This document shows positions 22,017-31,800 of a stretch of 64,000 bases of DNA, piece by piece. Below the pieces are notes generated by a model. It ran no database searches. It was not told the origin of the DNA and was given only the letters and a program-made list of their open reading frames with translations. Source of the stretch: Dyella sp. SG609 (lineage in GTDB: Bacteria; Pseudomonadota; Gammaproteobacteria; Xanthomonadales; Rhodanobacteraceae); assembly GCF_012275375.1 (NCBI RefSeq), contig NZ_JAAZQJ010000002.1, positions 496,001 to 560,000 of the forward strand, given 5' to 3'. The position numbers and the translations under genes were made by a program. Each line of letters opens with the position of its first letter. The stretch's first letter is position 1.

Positions 22017-22957
22017 ATACGCAGCTTCCCCCCGACAACGACAACGATCTCCCCGATAAGGGCAGCCTGCCCGGCGAAGACGAGCTCGGCGCGCTGTACC
22101 GCAAGCTCCCGCGCAAGGAGCCCGGCCCCGCGCTCGACGCCGCCGTGCTGCGCGCGGCCGCGCAGGCGATCCGCGCCGACCAGCCGGCGGCGGCCAGCGC
22201 GCACGCGCCGAAACGGCCGCGCTGGCCGATCGCGCTGGGCAGCGCGGCGGTGCTGGTGCTCGCGGCGGGACTCGGCTGGCGCATGCGCGACATGCCCGCC
22301 AGCGTGCCGGCCGCGCAGCCGGGTGCGGTGACGGTGCAGGAAGCGGCGAAACCGGCGGCGCCCACGGTGGCAGCTGCGCCCGCGCCTGCACCGGCGTCCG
22401 AGGTCCAGGGCGAGGTTGCGGAAAGCCCCGTTTCCCTGCCTGAGAAAACCGCGCCGCCGGGCATCGTTGCCGCGAGAGTCCGCCAGGCCGATGCCGTGGC
22501 GGCAAAGCGTGCGGCTCTCCCCGCTTCCGCCATGCACAACGCGCCGTTGCAGGAGCGGGCCGCGCTCGCCTCCGCGCCGATGGCCGCGGCACCCGCCCCT
22601 GCCGAACAGCCCGCCCCTGCCGAACAGCCCAGGCCCGCCGCAGCTGCCGCCGAGCTGCGCGCCTACGCACCGAAACCGGCCGAGCCTGTCGCCCAGGGCT
22701 ATGCCGCCAACCAGCAGGCCGCGGACCGCGGTGCCGAAGCCGCAGCGGACGTCATGGCGACACCGGCCGCACCGCCGCCCGCCGACGACACCGCCCGCAA
22801 CGTCAGGGACACTCCCGCGCAGGAACTGGACAAGATCCGCCGCCTGCTCGCCCGGCGGCATCGCGACGAAGCGCGCCAGCGCCTCGCCGACTTCCACCGC
22901 GACCACCCCGACTACACGCTGCCCGACGACCTGCGCACGCTGCTGCTCACGCCATGA
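22013..22957 (+). CDS. One-TM Ala/Pro-rich protein, candidate anti-sigma factor
   Basis: A 314-residue protein with an N-terminal acidic, cytosolic part (about 1-70; GEDELGALYRKLPRKEPGP), one membrane segment (about 71-89, WPIALGSAAVLVLAAGLGW), then a long low-complexity Ala/Pro/Glu-rich periplasmic stretch and a charged C-terminus (LDKIRRLLARRHRDEARQRL). No zinc HXXXCXXC motif is present, so it is not a ZAS anti-sigma factor. The topology and the 4-bp overlap with the ECF sigma gene suggest a regulatory partner. It contains a short in-frame duplication (PAPAEQ twice near residues 198-210). Function is inferred from context only. Confidence 0.75.
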   Translation: MNTQLPPDNDNDLPDKGSLPGEDELGALYRKLPRKEPGPALDAAVLRAAAQAIRADQPAAASAHAPKRPRWPIALGSAAVLVLAAGLGWRMRDMPASVPAAQPGAVTVQEAAKPAAPTVAAAPAPAPASEVQGEVAESPVSLPEKTAPPGIVAARVRQADAVAAKRAALPASAMHNAPLQERAALASAPMAAAPAPAEQPAPAEQPRPAAAAAELRAYAPKPAEPVAQGYAANQQAADRGAEAAADVMATPAAPPPADDTARNVRDTPAQELDKIRRLLARRHRDEARQRLADFHRDHPDYTLPDDLRTLLLTP

Positions 22958-23547
22958 GCCTGAGCTATACGCTGGCCGGTCCCTGCCAGCATCTGGAAGA
23001 CATCAAGAAAAGCCGCTTCCTCGCCCAGGCCGCACCGGTGGATACGCCGGAGGCGGCGCTGGCCTTCGTGCGCCAGGTGAGCGACGCGGCCGCCACGCAT
23101 AACTGCTGGGCCTACCGCATCGGCCAGGACTACCGCTTCAACGACGACGGCGAACCCGGCGGCACCGCGGGGCGGCCGATCCTGCAGGCGATCGAAGGCC
23201 AGGGCATCGACCGCGCGGTGGTGGTGGTCACGCGCTGGTATGGCGGTATCAAGCTCGGGGCGGGCGGGCTGGCGCGGGCTTATGGAGGGACAGCGGCCGA
23301 ATGCCTGCGTCTCGCCGAGCGCCTGGCGATCGTGGCGATGGCACGGCTCGCTCTGTCATGCGAATTTGCCGAGCTGCCTTTGCTGAAGGCGCGGCTGAAG
23401 GAGTGCGAGGCGCAGATCGAGGAAGAGCGCTTCGGCGCCGCTGGCGTCGAACTGGTGCTGCGCCTGCCGGAAAGCCGCGTGGCGGAAGCGCAGGCGCGGA
23501 TTGTCGATATCACGCGCGGGCGCGCGTCGGCACGCCGGCTGGATTGA
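22954..23547 (+). CDS. YigZ / IMPACT family protein
   Basis: A 197-residue protein with the UPF0029 IMPACT signature: KSRFLAQAAPVDT near the N-terminus, then HNCWAYRIG, FNDDGEPGGTAGRPILQAI and VVVTRWYGGIKLGAGGLARAYGG. The C-terminal ferredoxin-like domain follows. E. coli YigZ is of this type; eukaryotic IMPACT regulates GCN2, while the bacterial role is unclear. Its ATG overlaps the stop of the upstream TM protein (ATGA), so it ends a three-gene coupled string with the ECF sigma factor. Confidence 0.93.
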   Translation: MSLSYTLAGPCQHLEDIKKSRFLAQAAPVDTPEAALAFVRQVSDAAATHNCWAYRIGQDYRFNDDGEPGGTAGRPILQAIEGQGIDRAVVVVTRWYGGIKLGAGGLARAYGGTAAECLRLAERLAIVAMARLALSCEFAELPLLKARLKECEAQIEEERFGAAGVELVLRLPESRVAEAQARIVDITRGRASARRLD

Positions 23548-23561
23548 ACGCGGAGCCCCCC

Positions 23562-23648
23562 GTAGGTTGGGGTGAGCCGAAGGCGAACCCCAACAGACCG
23601 TACCCGTAATCGCACGCGTTGGGGTTCGCTGCGCTCACCCCAACCTAC
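23562..23648. repeat. GTAG-type REP pair (copy 3)
   Basis: GTAGGTTGGGGTGAGCCGA...at 23562 and its inverted partner ending CAACCTAC at 23648, separated by about 20 bp. The right half lacks the GCC of the central arm (GTTCGCTGCGCTCACC). It starts 14 bp after the yigZ-like stop, in the 259-bp gap before the acyltransferase gene; the rest of that gap shows nothing recognisable. Confidence 0.85.
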
Positions 23649-23806
23649 GCCCACCCCGGGAAAGAACGGGCGCACCGCTCCGCCGACCCCGGCACACGCT
23701 TCGCCGACTGCCCGCAAAACGCCACGAAACAGCGCTTGCCACCGCCTCGAGGCATTCCGAGAATCGCGTGCTTCGCACACCGCACCCTCAATGGACTGAA
23801 CCTGCC

Positions 23807-24916
23807 ATGCACCGCCTGCCCGGCCTCGACCTGCTGCGCGCCATCGCCATCGTGTGGGTGATGCTGTTCCATTCCTACATCGTCGGCGGCCTGGGCGACT
23901 CGTGGAGCTGGCTGGAAAACAACGGCTGGGCCGGCGTGGATCTGTTCTTCGTGCTCAGCGGCTATCTGATCGGTTCGCAGTGGCTCAAGCCCCTGGCCGA
24001 CGGCAGGCCGCCGGCATTCGGGCGCTTCTATCTGCGCCGCGCGCTGCGCACCATGCCGGCCTTTTTCGCGGTGCTGGCGGTGTACTTCGCGTTTCCTTCC
24101 ACGCGCGAGGCGCCGGGCATCCAGCCGCTGTGGCAGTTCCTCAGCTACACGGTCAATGTCCTGATCGACTACCGGCACAACCAGGCGTTCTCGCATGTGT
24201 GGTCGCTGTGCGTGGAAGAACATTTCTACCTGCTGTTCCCGCTGCTGGCCTGGTGGGTGGCGCGGCGCGGTTCGCTGCGTGCGTTCGTGGCGCTGTGCCT
24301 GTTGCTGCTGGCCGGCGGCATGGCGCTGCGCGGCTGGCTGTGGCTGCACATGGGCGAGCGGCCGTTCGTCGAGGTGATCTACTACCCGACCTGGAACCGG
24401 CTCGACGGACTGCTCGCCGGCGTCGTGCTCGCCACCATGCAGGCCTATCGTCCGGCCTTGTGGGCCGCGCTGCAGGACCGCGCGAATACCGCGCTGCTCG
24501 CGGGCCTCGCGCTTAGCGGCATCGCGCTGGCGATCTTCCAGGACCGCGCCGGCATGCTCGCCTCGGTGCTCGGCTATCCGCTGCTTTCGTGGGGCCTGGC
24601 CCTGATCGTGGCCGCGGCCACCAGCCCGGCCTGCTGGCTGGGCCGCCAGCGCGTGCCGGGCGCGGGCTGGCTGGCGCTGGTCTCGTACAGCCTCTATCTG
24701 GATCACAAGCTGGTGTTTCACGCGGTGCAGGGCTGGCTTGCCGCGCATCCGTCGATCCAGGGCGCGGGCGCGTTCGCACTCTATGCGGCCTGCACGCTGG
24801 CTGGCGGCGCGCTGCTGCATTACGCGGTGGAAGCGCCGTTCCTGCGCCTGCGCGACCGCCTGCAGCGCCGCCCCGCCGCGCGCCCGGCGCTGGCGCCGAC
24901 GTCGGCCGGGGCCTGA
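23807..24916 (+). CDS. Acyltransferase 3 family membrane protein (OafA/YrhL-like)
   Basis: A 369-residue polytopic inner-membrane protein. The N-terminus MHRLPGLDLLRAIAIVWVML, then FHSYIVGG and GVDLFFVLSGYLIGSQ are the hallmark of acyltransferase-3 proteins; the Arg-rich FGRFYLRRALRTMPAFF and WSLCVEEHFYLLFPLLAWW motifs also fit. These enzymes O-acetylate polysaccharide, LPS or other envelope glycans using cytosolic acyl-CoA. No glycan gene cluster is adjacent, so the substrate is open. The ATG at 23807 is the family-typical start. Confidence 0.9.
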   Translation: MHRLPGLDLLRAIAIVWVMLFHSYIVGGLGDSWSWLENNGWAGVDLFFVLSGYLIGSQWLKPLADGRPPAFGRFYLRRALRTMPAFFAVLAVYFAFPSTREAPGIQPLWQFLSYTVNVLIDYRHNQAFSHVWSLCVEEHFYLLFPLLAWWVARRGSLRAFVALCLLLLAGGMALRGWLWLHMGERPFVEVIYYPTWNRLDGLLAGVVLATMQAYRPALWAALQDRANTALLAGLALSGIALAIFQDRAGMLASVLGYPLLSWGLALIVAAATSPACWLGRQRVPGAGWLALVSYSLYLDHKLVFHAVQGWLAAHPSIQGAGAFALYAACTLAGGALLHYAVEAPFLRLRDRLQRRPAARPALAPTSAGA

Positions 24917-25017
24917 GCGCCGACGTTGTCGCAGCATCACCCTTTTTGCCATGGGCATGTGATTGAATCACCGATCCGGACCCCCAATGTCCCAACGGTC
25001 CAGACCCGGCGAACCCC

Positions 25018-26790
25018 ATGAGCGAACCCCAGGCGAACGACTCCTCCCCCAAGCGCCGGCTCGGCGCGCTGCGCCAGCTCTGGCCCTTCCTCAAGCCGCA
25101 TCGCGCACTGGCGATCGGCTGGCTGGTGTTCCTGGCGATCTCCTCCGGCTCCACCCTGGTGCTGCCGATGGCGGTGCGCCACATGATCGACCGGGGTTTC
25201 GGCGCCTCCAACGCGGCCACCATCAACCTCACCTTCCTGGGCCTGTTCGGCGTGGCGCTGGTGCTGGCGGCGTCCACCGCGGCGCGCTACTTCTGCATCA
25301 CCCTGCTGGGCGAGCGCGCGCTGGCCTCGATGCGCTCCAAGCTCTATGGACACGTGATCCGGCTCGACGTCGGCTTCTTCGAGCGCAGCCGCGTCGGTGA
25401 ACTGATTTCGCGCCTGGGCACCGACACCGAAGTGGTGCAGGCGCTGATCGGCTCGGGCATCTCGGTGGCCCTGCGCAGCATGGTCACCCTGGTTGGCGCG
25501 GTGGTGGCGATGGTGTGGACCATCCCGCGCCTGGCCGGTTTCACCGCGCTGGTGATCCCCGCGATGATGCTGCCGATCCTGGTGTTCGGCCGCCGCGTGC
25601 GCAAACTCTCGCGCGCCAGCCAGGACCGCCTGGCCGACGCCGCCGCGATTGCCAACGAAACGCTCAACGCCGCGCCCGCGGTGAAGGCCTATGCGCGCGA
25701 GGACATCGAGAGCACGCGCTACGGCAGCGCCATCACCCGCGCCCTGGCCACCGCGCGCAAGCGCATCGGCACGCGTTCGCTGCTGACCGCGGCGGTGATC
25801 GTGCTGATGTTCGGCGCGATCACCCTGGTGCTGTGGATCGGCGCGCGCGACGTGCTGGCGGGCGACCTCACCCCCGGCCTGCTGAGCCAGTTCGTGCTGT
25901 ATGCGATTTTCGCGGCCGGCTCGGTCGCCGGCCTGGCGGAAGTGTGGGGCGACGTGCTGCGCGCAGGCGGCGCGATGGAGCGCATCGGCGAACTGCTCGG
26001 CGAGCGCGCCGAAGTGACCAGCCCGGCGCAGCCCCAGCCGCTGCCGAAACCGGTGAGCGGCGCGCTGCATTTCGAGCACGTGGCCTTCCACTATCCCAGC
26101 CGCCCGGATGCACCGGCGCTGCACGATTTCGAGCTGCGCATCCGCCCCGGCGAGACGGTGGCCCTGGTCGGCCCCTCCGGCGCCGGCAAGAGCACGGTGC
26201 TGGCCCTGCTGCTGCGCTTCTACGACCCGCAGCACGGCCGCATCACGCTGGACGGCGTCGACCTGCGCGCCCTGGCGCTGCCGGACCTGCGCGGCGCCAT
26301 CGCCCTGGTGCCGCAGGAAACGGTGATCTTCAGCGGCACCGCCGCCGACAACATCCGCTTCGGGCGCCAGGACGCCAGCGACGACGAAGTGCGCGAGGCC
26401 GCGCGCGCGGCCGAGGCGCACGAGTTCATCAGCGCGCTGGATGGCGGCTATGGCTCGGAACTGGGCGAGCGCGGCGTGCGCCTGTCGGGCGGACAGCGCC
26501 AGCGCGTGGCGATTGCGCGCGCGATCCTGCGCGACGCGCCGCTGCTGTTGCTGGACGAGGCGACCTCGGCGCTGGATGCGCAGTCCGAGGCGGCGATCCA
26601 GCAGGCGCTGGAGCGGCTGGAGAAGGGACGCACCACGCTGGTGATCGCGCATCGCCTGGCCACCGTGCAGCGCGCCGACCGCATCGTGGTGATGGATGGC
26701 GGGCGCATCGTGGCGCAGGGCACGCATGAGAGCCTGCTGGCGGAAGGCGGGCTGTATGCGGAGCTGGCGAAGCTGCAGTTTGCGGCATAG
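25018..26790 (+). CDS. ABC exporter, fused permease and ATPase (MsbA-like)
   Basis: A 590-residue half-transporter that would act as a dimer in the inner membrane. An N-terminal six-helix ABC transmembrane domain (about 25-310) is followed by an ATPase domain with Walker A GPSGAGKST, Q-loop VPQETVIFSGT, signature LSGGQRQRVAIARAI, Walker B LLLLDEATSALD and the H-loop His in VIAHRLATVQ. It resembles lipid/multidrug exporters of the MsbA/LmrA type, but is not the genomic msbA context (no lpxK adjacent). Substrate is unknown. A repeat element separates it from the convergent cutC. Confidence 0.92.
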   Translation: MSEPQANDSSPKRRLGALRQLWPFLKPHRALAIGWLVFLAISSGSTLVLPMAVRHMIDRGFGASNAATINLTFLGLFGVALVLAASTAARYFCITLLGERALASMRSKLYGHVIRLDVGFFERSRVGELISRLGTDTEVVQALIGSGISVALRSMVTLVGAVVAMVWTIPRLAGFTALVIPAMMLPILVFGRRVRKLSRASQDRLADAAAIANETLNAAPAVKAYAREDIESTRYGSAITRALATARKRIGTRSLLTAAVIVLMFGAITLVLWIGARDVLAGDLTPGLLSQFVLYAIFAAGSVAGLAEVWGDVLRAGGAMERIGELLGERAEVTSPAQPQPLPKPVSGALHFEHVAFHYPSRPDAPALHDFELRIRPGETVALVGPSGAGKSTVLALLLRFYDPQHGRITLDGVDLRALALPDLRGAIALVPQETVIFSGTAADNIRFGRQDASDDEVREAARAAEAHEFISALDGGYGSELGERGVRLSGGQRQRVAIARAILRDAPLLLLDEATSALDAQSEAAIQQALERLEKGRTTLVIAHRLATVQRADRIVVMDGGRIVAQGTHESLLAEGGLYAELAKLQFAA

Positions 26791-26802
26791 CCACCTACTG
26801 GA

Positions 26803-26956
26803 CCCTTCTCCCCGCCGGGGAGAAGGTGGCGGCAGCCGGATGAGGGGCGGGTGCTTGCGACGGAAGATCGACGAAGCGTTGCTCGTGTTTAAGCAGCCGC
26901 ATCTGCGCTCCGTAGGTCCCCCTCACCCCAGCCCTCTCCCCGGAGGGGAGAGGGGG
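26803..26956 (-). repeat. Intergenic element with terminal hairpins (copy 4)
   Basis: Hairpin CCCTTCTCCCCGCCGGGGAGAAGG at the left, GGCGGCAGCCGGATGAGGGG, spacer with CGGAAGATCGACGAAGCG, then CCCCTCACCCC and hairpin CCCTCTCCCCGGAGGGGAGAGGG. Opposite in orientation to copy 3 and very similar along its length. It fills the gap between the convergent ABC exporter and cutC. Confidence 0.85.
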
Positions 26957-26966
26957 TAACGGCGCG

Positions 26967-27698
26967 TCACCCTTGCAGGGCGGCGACCAGCGCGCGCACT
27001 TGCTCCACGTCGCTGCGGATCTCGCCGCCTTCCATATCGTGCAGTTCCGGGCGCTGGTGCCGCATGCCGGAAGGCAGCTGGCGCTTGGCCGATGCATGCA
27101 GTTCGGTGGCACCGGTCGCTTGCGCCAGCGCCGCAATGTTCTGCGGCGTCACGCCCGCTCCCGGCATCACCGCGATGCAGCCGTCCGACCGCTCCACCAG
27201 CCGGCGGATCAGCGGCGCGCCATCCATCGCGCTGGCCCGCGCGCCCGACGTCAGCACCCGCTCGCAACCGAGCGCGATCACGTCTTCCAGTGCCTGCTCC
27301 GGATCCGCCGTGAGATCGAATGCCCGATGGAAGGTCACCCCCATCCCGCCCGCGGCGCGCACCAGCGGCTTGCAGCGCTCGCTGTCGACGCGGCCGTCCG
27401 CATCGAGCACGCCGATCACCACGCCGTCGCAGCCGAGCGCGGCGCAGGTGTCGATATCACGCTGCATCATTTCGCATTCGACGTCGCTGTAGAGAAAGTC
27501 GCCCGCGCGCGGACGCACCAGCACGTACAGCGGAATATGCAGGCGCTCGCGCACCATCGCGACCAGGCCGGCGGAGGGCGTGAGTCCGCCCAGTTCCAGG
27601 CCGGTGCACAGTTCCACGCGCCCCGCGCCGCCTTCCTGCGCGGCCAGCGCGGAGGCGACCGAATTGGCCGCCACTTCGAGCACGTAGCGGCCAGCCAT
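26967..27698 (-). CDS. cutC: CutC family protein
   Basis: A 243-residue TIM-barrel protein with CutC hallmarks: LEVAANSVASALAAQEGGAG near the N-terminus, RVELCTGLELGGLTPS, VLVRPRAGDFLYS, VTFHRAFDLT, ERVLTSGARASAMDG and VMPGAGVTPQNIAAL. CutC was named for copper homeostasis in E. coli, but a direct copper role is disputed. Its start overlaps the glycosylasparaginase stop by one base (TGATG), so the two are co-translated, which points to a role in the same carbohydrate/amino-acid salvage rather than metal handling (inference). No copper genes are nearby. Confidence 0.95.
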   Translation of the reverse strand: MAGRYVLEVAANSVASALAAQEGGAGRVELCTGLELGGLTPSAGLVAMVRERLHIPLYVLVRPRAGDFLYSDVECEMMQRDIDTCAALGCDGVVIGVLDADGRVDSERCKPLVRAAGGMGVTFHRAFDLTADPEQALEDVIALGCERVLTSGARASAMDGAPLIRRLVERSDGCIAVMPGAGVTPQNIAALAQATGATELHASAKRQLPSGMRHQRPELHDMEGGEIRSDVEQVRALVAALQG

Positions 27699-28723
27699 CA
27701 GTACACGCTCTTGGACGGGAACAGCGCGTCCTGCTTGCCGCCGTCGCACACGGCGTAGCTGAAACCGGACTGGATCGCGAACGCGCCCACGTCGCCCTCG
27801 CGGTTGATGGCGAGGAAACCCACCTGCAGATCCTTCGAAGCCTGCGGGCGCTTCTTGACGATGCGCATCACCGCTTCCTCGCAGGCCTGCTGCGGCGAGC
27901 GGCCCTGGCGCATCAGTTCCACCACCAGGAAGCTGCCGGCGTTGCGGATCACTTCCTCGCCCACGCCGGTGGAGGTGGCGCCGCCGACGTCGCCGTCGAC
28001 ATACAGGCCCGCGCCGATGATCGGGCTGTCGCCGACGCGGCCGCGCAGCTTCCAGGCCATGCCGCTGGTGGTGCAGGCGCCGGCCAGGCGGCCCTGCGCG
28101 TCGATGGCGAGCATGCCGATGGTGTCGTGGTTGTCCTTGCCGCCGGCGCCCTTGCCGTAGTCGCGCACTTCGCTGTTGGCGCTGGGCTGGTAGTGGGCGG
28201 TCTTCAGCCACTCGTGCCAGGCTTTTTCCGATTCCGGGGTGAGCAGCTTTTCCTTCTTGAAGCCCTGCTCGATCGCAAACTGCTGCGCGCCTTCGCCCAC
28301 CAGCAGCACGTGCGGGGTGCGTTCCATCACGCGGCGCGCGACCTGGATCGGATGGGCGATGCCTTCCAGCGCGGCGACCGCGCCGCAGCTGCCGTCGCCG
28401 TCCATGATGCTGGCGTCGAGGCTGACGTGGCCGTCGCGGTCCGGATAGCCGGCGCGGCCGACGCTGTGATTCTTGAGATCCGCCTCCGGGATCATCACCC
28501 CGGCTTCCACCGCGTCCAGCGCGCGGCCGCCCTTGGCCAGCACCGCCCAGGCGGCGAGATTGGCGGGCACGCCGAAGTCCCAGGTGGAGATCACCCGCGG
28601 CTTGCGGCCGCCGCTGACGCCGCCGGTGTTGGCCCCGGCCGCTGCCGGCGCGATGCGGGAAGCCAGCGCCGCGGCGGTGACGCCCAGTGCTGCGGTCTTG
28701 AGAAAGCGGCGGCGGTCGGCCAT
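27698..28723 (-). CDS. N4-(beta-N-acetylglucosaminyl)-L-asparaginase, Tat-exported
   Basis: A 341-residue N-terminal nucleophile hydrolase of the glycosylasparaginase family. It cleaves the GlcNAc-Asn bond of glycoasparagine, giving aspartate and an aminosugar. The precursor is split before the Thr in NHDTIGMLAID (about residue 199). Other family stretches are SLDASIMDG near residue 101, RVGDSPIIGAGLY and GATSTGVGEEVIR. The N-terminus has a twin-arginine signal (DRRRFLKTAALGVTAAAL, cleavage after about APAAA), so it is folded before export to the periplasm. It lies 91 bp after the TonB receptor gene and is coupled to cutC. Confidence 0.93.
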   Translation of the reverse strand: MADRRRFLKTAALGVTAAALASRIAPAAAGANTGGVSGGRKPRVISTWDFGVPANLAAWAVLAKGGRALDAVEAGVMIPEADLKNHSVGRAGYPDRDGHVSLDASIMDGDGSCGAVAALEGIAHPIQVARRVMERTPHVLLVGEGAQQFAIEQGFKKEKLLTPESEKAWHEWLKTAHYQPSANSEVRDYGKGAGGKDNHDTIGMLAIDAQGRLAGACTTSGMAWKLRGRVGDSPIIGAGLYVDGDVGGATSTGVGEEVIRNAGSFLVVELMRQGRSPQQACEEAVMRIVKKRPQASKDLQVGFLAINREGDVGAFAIQSGFSYAVCDGGKQDALFPSKSVY

Positions 28724-28814
28724 CGGGGCGTCTCCAGGCAGAGGGGAAAAATGGTCGCCCGAGAGTACAGGCGAACGCCCGCGGCCGGCATGTCCGGCCG
28801 CGGGACTTTACCGG

Positions 28815-31800
28815 TCAGAAGTCGTAACTCACGCCGAAACGCACGTAGCGCGGCGACTCCGCCACTTTCACCGTGTCGTACAGGTCGTTGAGCTTGTCCG
28901 GCGTATTGCTGCTGTTGTAGCGCGTGTACAGCACCAGCGGACGCTGCTGGTTGAGCACATTGAACACGCTTACGTTGAACGCCAGCTTGTGGTCCGCGAA
29001 AGCCGGGCGGTAGGTGACGTTGAGGTCGACGCGGTAGGTCCACGGCAGGTCGCCCATCGAGCCGGGCACCGAGGGCTTGCCGTTGCACCAGTGGTAGTAC
29101 GAGCCGTAGCCGTCGGGCTGCGACTGGTCGGTGCCATAGAAGCCCAGGCAGTTGTGCGGGCCGCCGGAGGACAGGTTGGCCACGCCGGAAACCATCCATT
29201 CCGGCGAGATGCGGTACACGCCGTAGGCCTTGATCTGGTGCGTGCGGTTGTTGCCGAGCACGCCGTTGGCGCGGTCCATCACGTACGAGTTATCCCAGTC
29301 CTGGGTCACGCCCACCGAGTCGTTGCCGCGCGACACCTGCAGCAGGCCTTCGGAATTGCCGTAGCTGCGCGAGAACACGTAGCTGATGCGGCCGCCCCAG
29401 TTGTCCTTGCCCAGCGGATGCTCCAGGAAGGCCTCCAGCGCGTAGTACTTACGCTTCGGTCCCTGCGCGAAACCCCAGTCGCCATTGCTCATCGGCACGC
29501 GCACATAGCCTTGCGTGGTGAGCACGTCGAAGTCGTTGGTCTTGCCGGGATTGAAGATGTAGCAGGCGCCGCGGTTGGCGGTGATCTGGTCGTCGGTGAG
29601 GTTGTACATCGCCTTGGTCTTGGCGATGAGCAGGTTGGAGCTGTCGCAGACGTCGTCGGAGATCTGCCGCAGCACGCGGAAGGTGCCCTTCACGCCGGTG
29701 ATCCACTCCGGCGTGATCGCCTTGGTGGCGCCCAGGATGAACTCGTCCTGGTATTCGGCGCCCAGGTTGGTGGAAGCCACCGTGCGCGGATCGGGCGCCT
29801 GGCCGGTATGGCCGTTGACGTCGTAGTAGCCGAACGGCGTCAGGCCGGTGGGCATGCCGTTGGAATCGATGCCGGTATAGGTGTAGTAGCTGCGGTTCCA
29901 GGCGTAGCCGGTGGCGCCGTCGTATGCGGTGTTGTTGTTGATCGCCAGGTAGTAGCGGCCGGCGTTGCCGTAGACCTTCAGGCTGGCGTCGCCGTACACG
30001 TCCCAGCTGAAGCCCAGGCGCGGCGACCAGTTATGGTTCTGCGAAGTGAATTTCTGCCCGCTGTTGTTGTAGTTGGCGAAGGCGTCGTTGCGCAGGCCGA
30101 TGTTGAGCAGGAAGCGGTCGGTCACCTGCCAGGTGTCTTCGATGTACTGCGCGTGCTCCACGGTCTTGACGCCGGCCGCGCCGGTGACCACTTCCTTCAT
30201 CACGTAGTAGCCGTTGCCGCCCGGCGCGCCGATCCCGTTGGCCGGGTCGACCGGCGCGCTGGCGTCGTTGTTGTGCGCATAGGTCCAGGTCAGGCTGTTG
30301 CTGCCCTGATCGATGGTGCGCGGGGTCTGGTCGTCGATGCCGGCATTGAGCTTGTGGTCGCCCAGGCGCCATTCCAGGTCGATGCGCAGATTGGTGTTCT
30401 GCGACCCCTGGGTGGGCGCCGGCACCGAGAACGTCGACTGCGTATTGCCGACCGGACGGCCGCCGGTGAGCGCGAGGTTCTGGTCCTGGATGTTCTGCAG
30501 GTACGGCAGGTTCGGGTCGTAGCTGACCGGCGCCGAATAGTCGTGCAGGCGCATCTTGCCGTACATCGCGCTCAGCGTGATGTTGTCGGCGAGATAGCCG
30601 GTGTACTTGACGATGTAGGCATCGCCGCCGGTCTTGGTGCGGTCGGAGTACGACTGGAAGGCGCCCGCGCGGTGCGTGTCGTAGTCGAACGCGTAGTTGC
30701 TGCCGGAACCGTGCTGCTCGCTCTGGATGCCGGTGAGTTCGAGCAGGTGGTTGTCGGTGATGTTCCAGTTGAGCTTGGCGTACCACTTCGGCGTGCGGTA
30801 GCTGTAGTTGCTGCGCGAGGGGCTGCTGGCGTCGCTGGTGGAGGTGTTGCTGCCCTGCTCCTTGTCGGCCTCGGCGGCGACGAAGAAGTACAGGCGGTCC
30901 TTGATCAGCGGGCCGCCGACGTAGGCGCTGTAGGTGGTGCGCCAGGATTTGTCGTCCTGGCGGTACTGGTACAGCTTGCCGGCGTAGCGGTTGCGCGCGT
31001 AGACGATGTCGTCCGGCGAGGACATCAGCGAGCGCGGCGTCCACTGCGCCTGCGCGCCGAAATGCCACTCGTTGGTGCCACTCTTGCCCACCTGGCTCAA
31101 CACGCCACCGTCGGAGCGGCCGTACATCGAGCTGTAGCCGCCGGTCAGCACTTCCTGCTGGTCGATCGCGCCGTAGGGCAGCTGCAGCGCGCCCTGGCCC
31201 TTGTACGGGTCGGTCGTGTTGAAGCCGTTGATGTAGTACGCGTTCTCCGCGCCGGACGCGCCGCCGAAGGAGACCAGGTCGCCGCCGCCGCCGATGCGGC
31301 TGGTGAAGTTGGACCCGGAAGTGACCGTGCCCGGCGCCAGCAGGGCGATGTCCTCGGCGGTGCGCGACAGCGGCAGCGCGTCCAGCTGCTGCGCGGTGAT
31401 CACGGTGCGCGAATCCACGCTGCTCACGTCGATCGGCGGCAGCGCGCTGGCGGTGACCTGCACGCCCTGCAGATTGGTGGCGCCCGCCGCGGCGGTGCCG
31501 GCGAAATCGACCTGGGTGCCGCTGCTGACGCGCAGCGAAACCTGGTCGCGCGTGGCCACCACGGCGCCCTGCCGTTCCAGCATCACCTTGTAGTTGCCCA
31601 CCGGCAGCGCGCCGGCCTGGTAGCGGCCGTCCGCGCCGACCGGGATGCGGCGCGACACACCGTTGTCGCCCTGCACGATCACCGTGCTGCCGGCGGCATC
31701 GCTGCCAGCATTGCCGAAGATCGAACCGGTGGTCGCCTGCGCGAAGACCGTGCCGCTCAGGGCCAGGCCCAGCACGCACGCCAGGATATTGCGGGACAGC

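Noticed and set aside
22596-22635. Tandem repeat in the candidate anti-sigma gene as a phase-variable tract
   Set aside because: Only two copies of an 18-bp unit, in frame, within a low-complexity Ala/Pro region; too short to suggest slippage switching.
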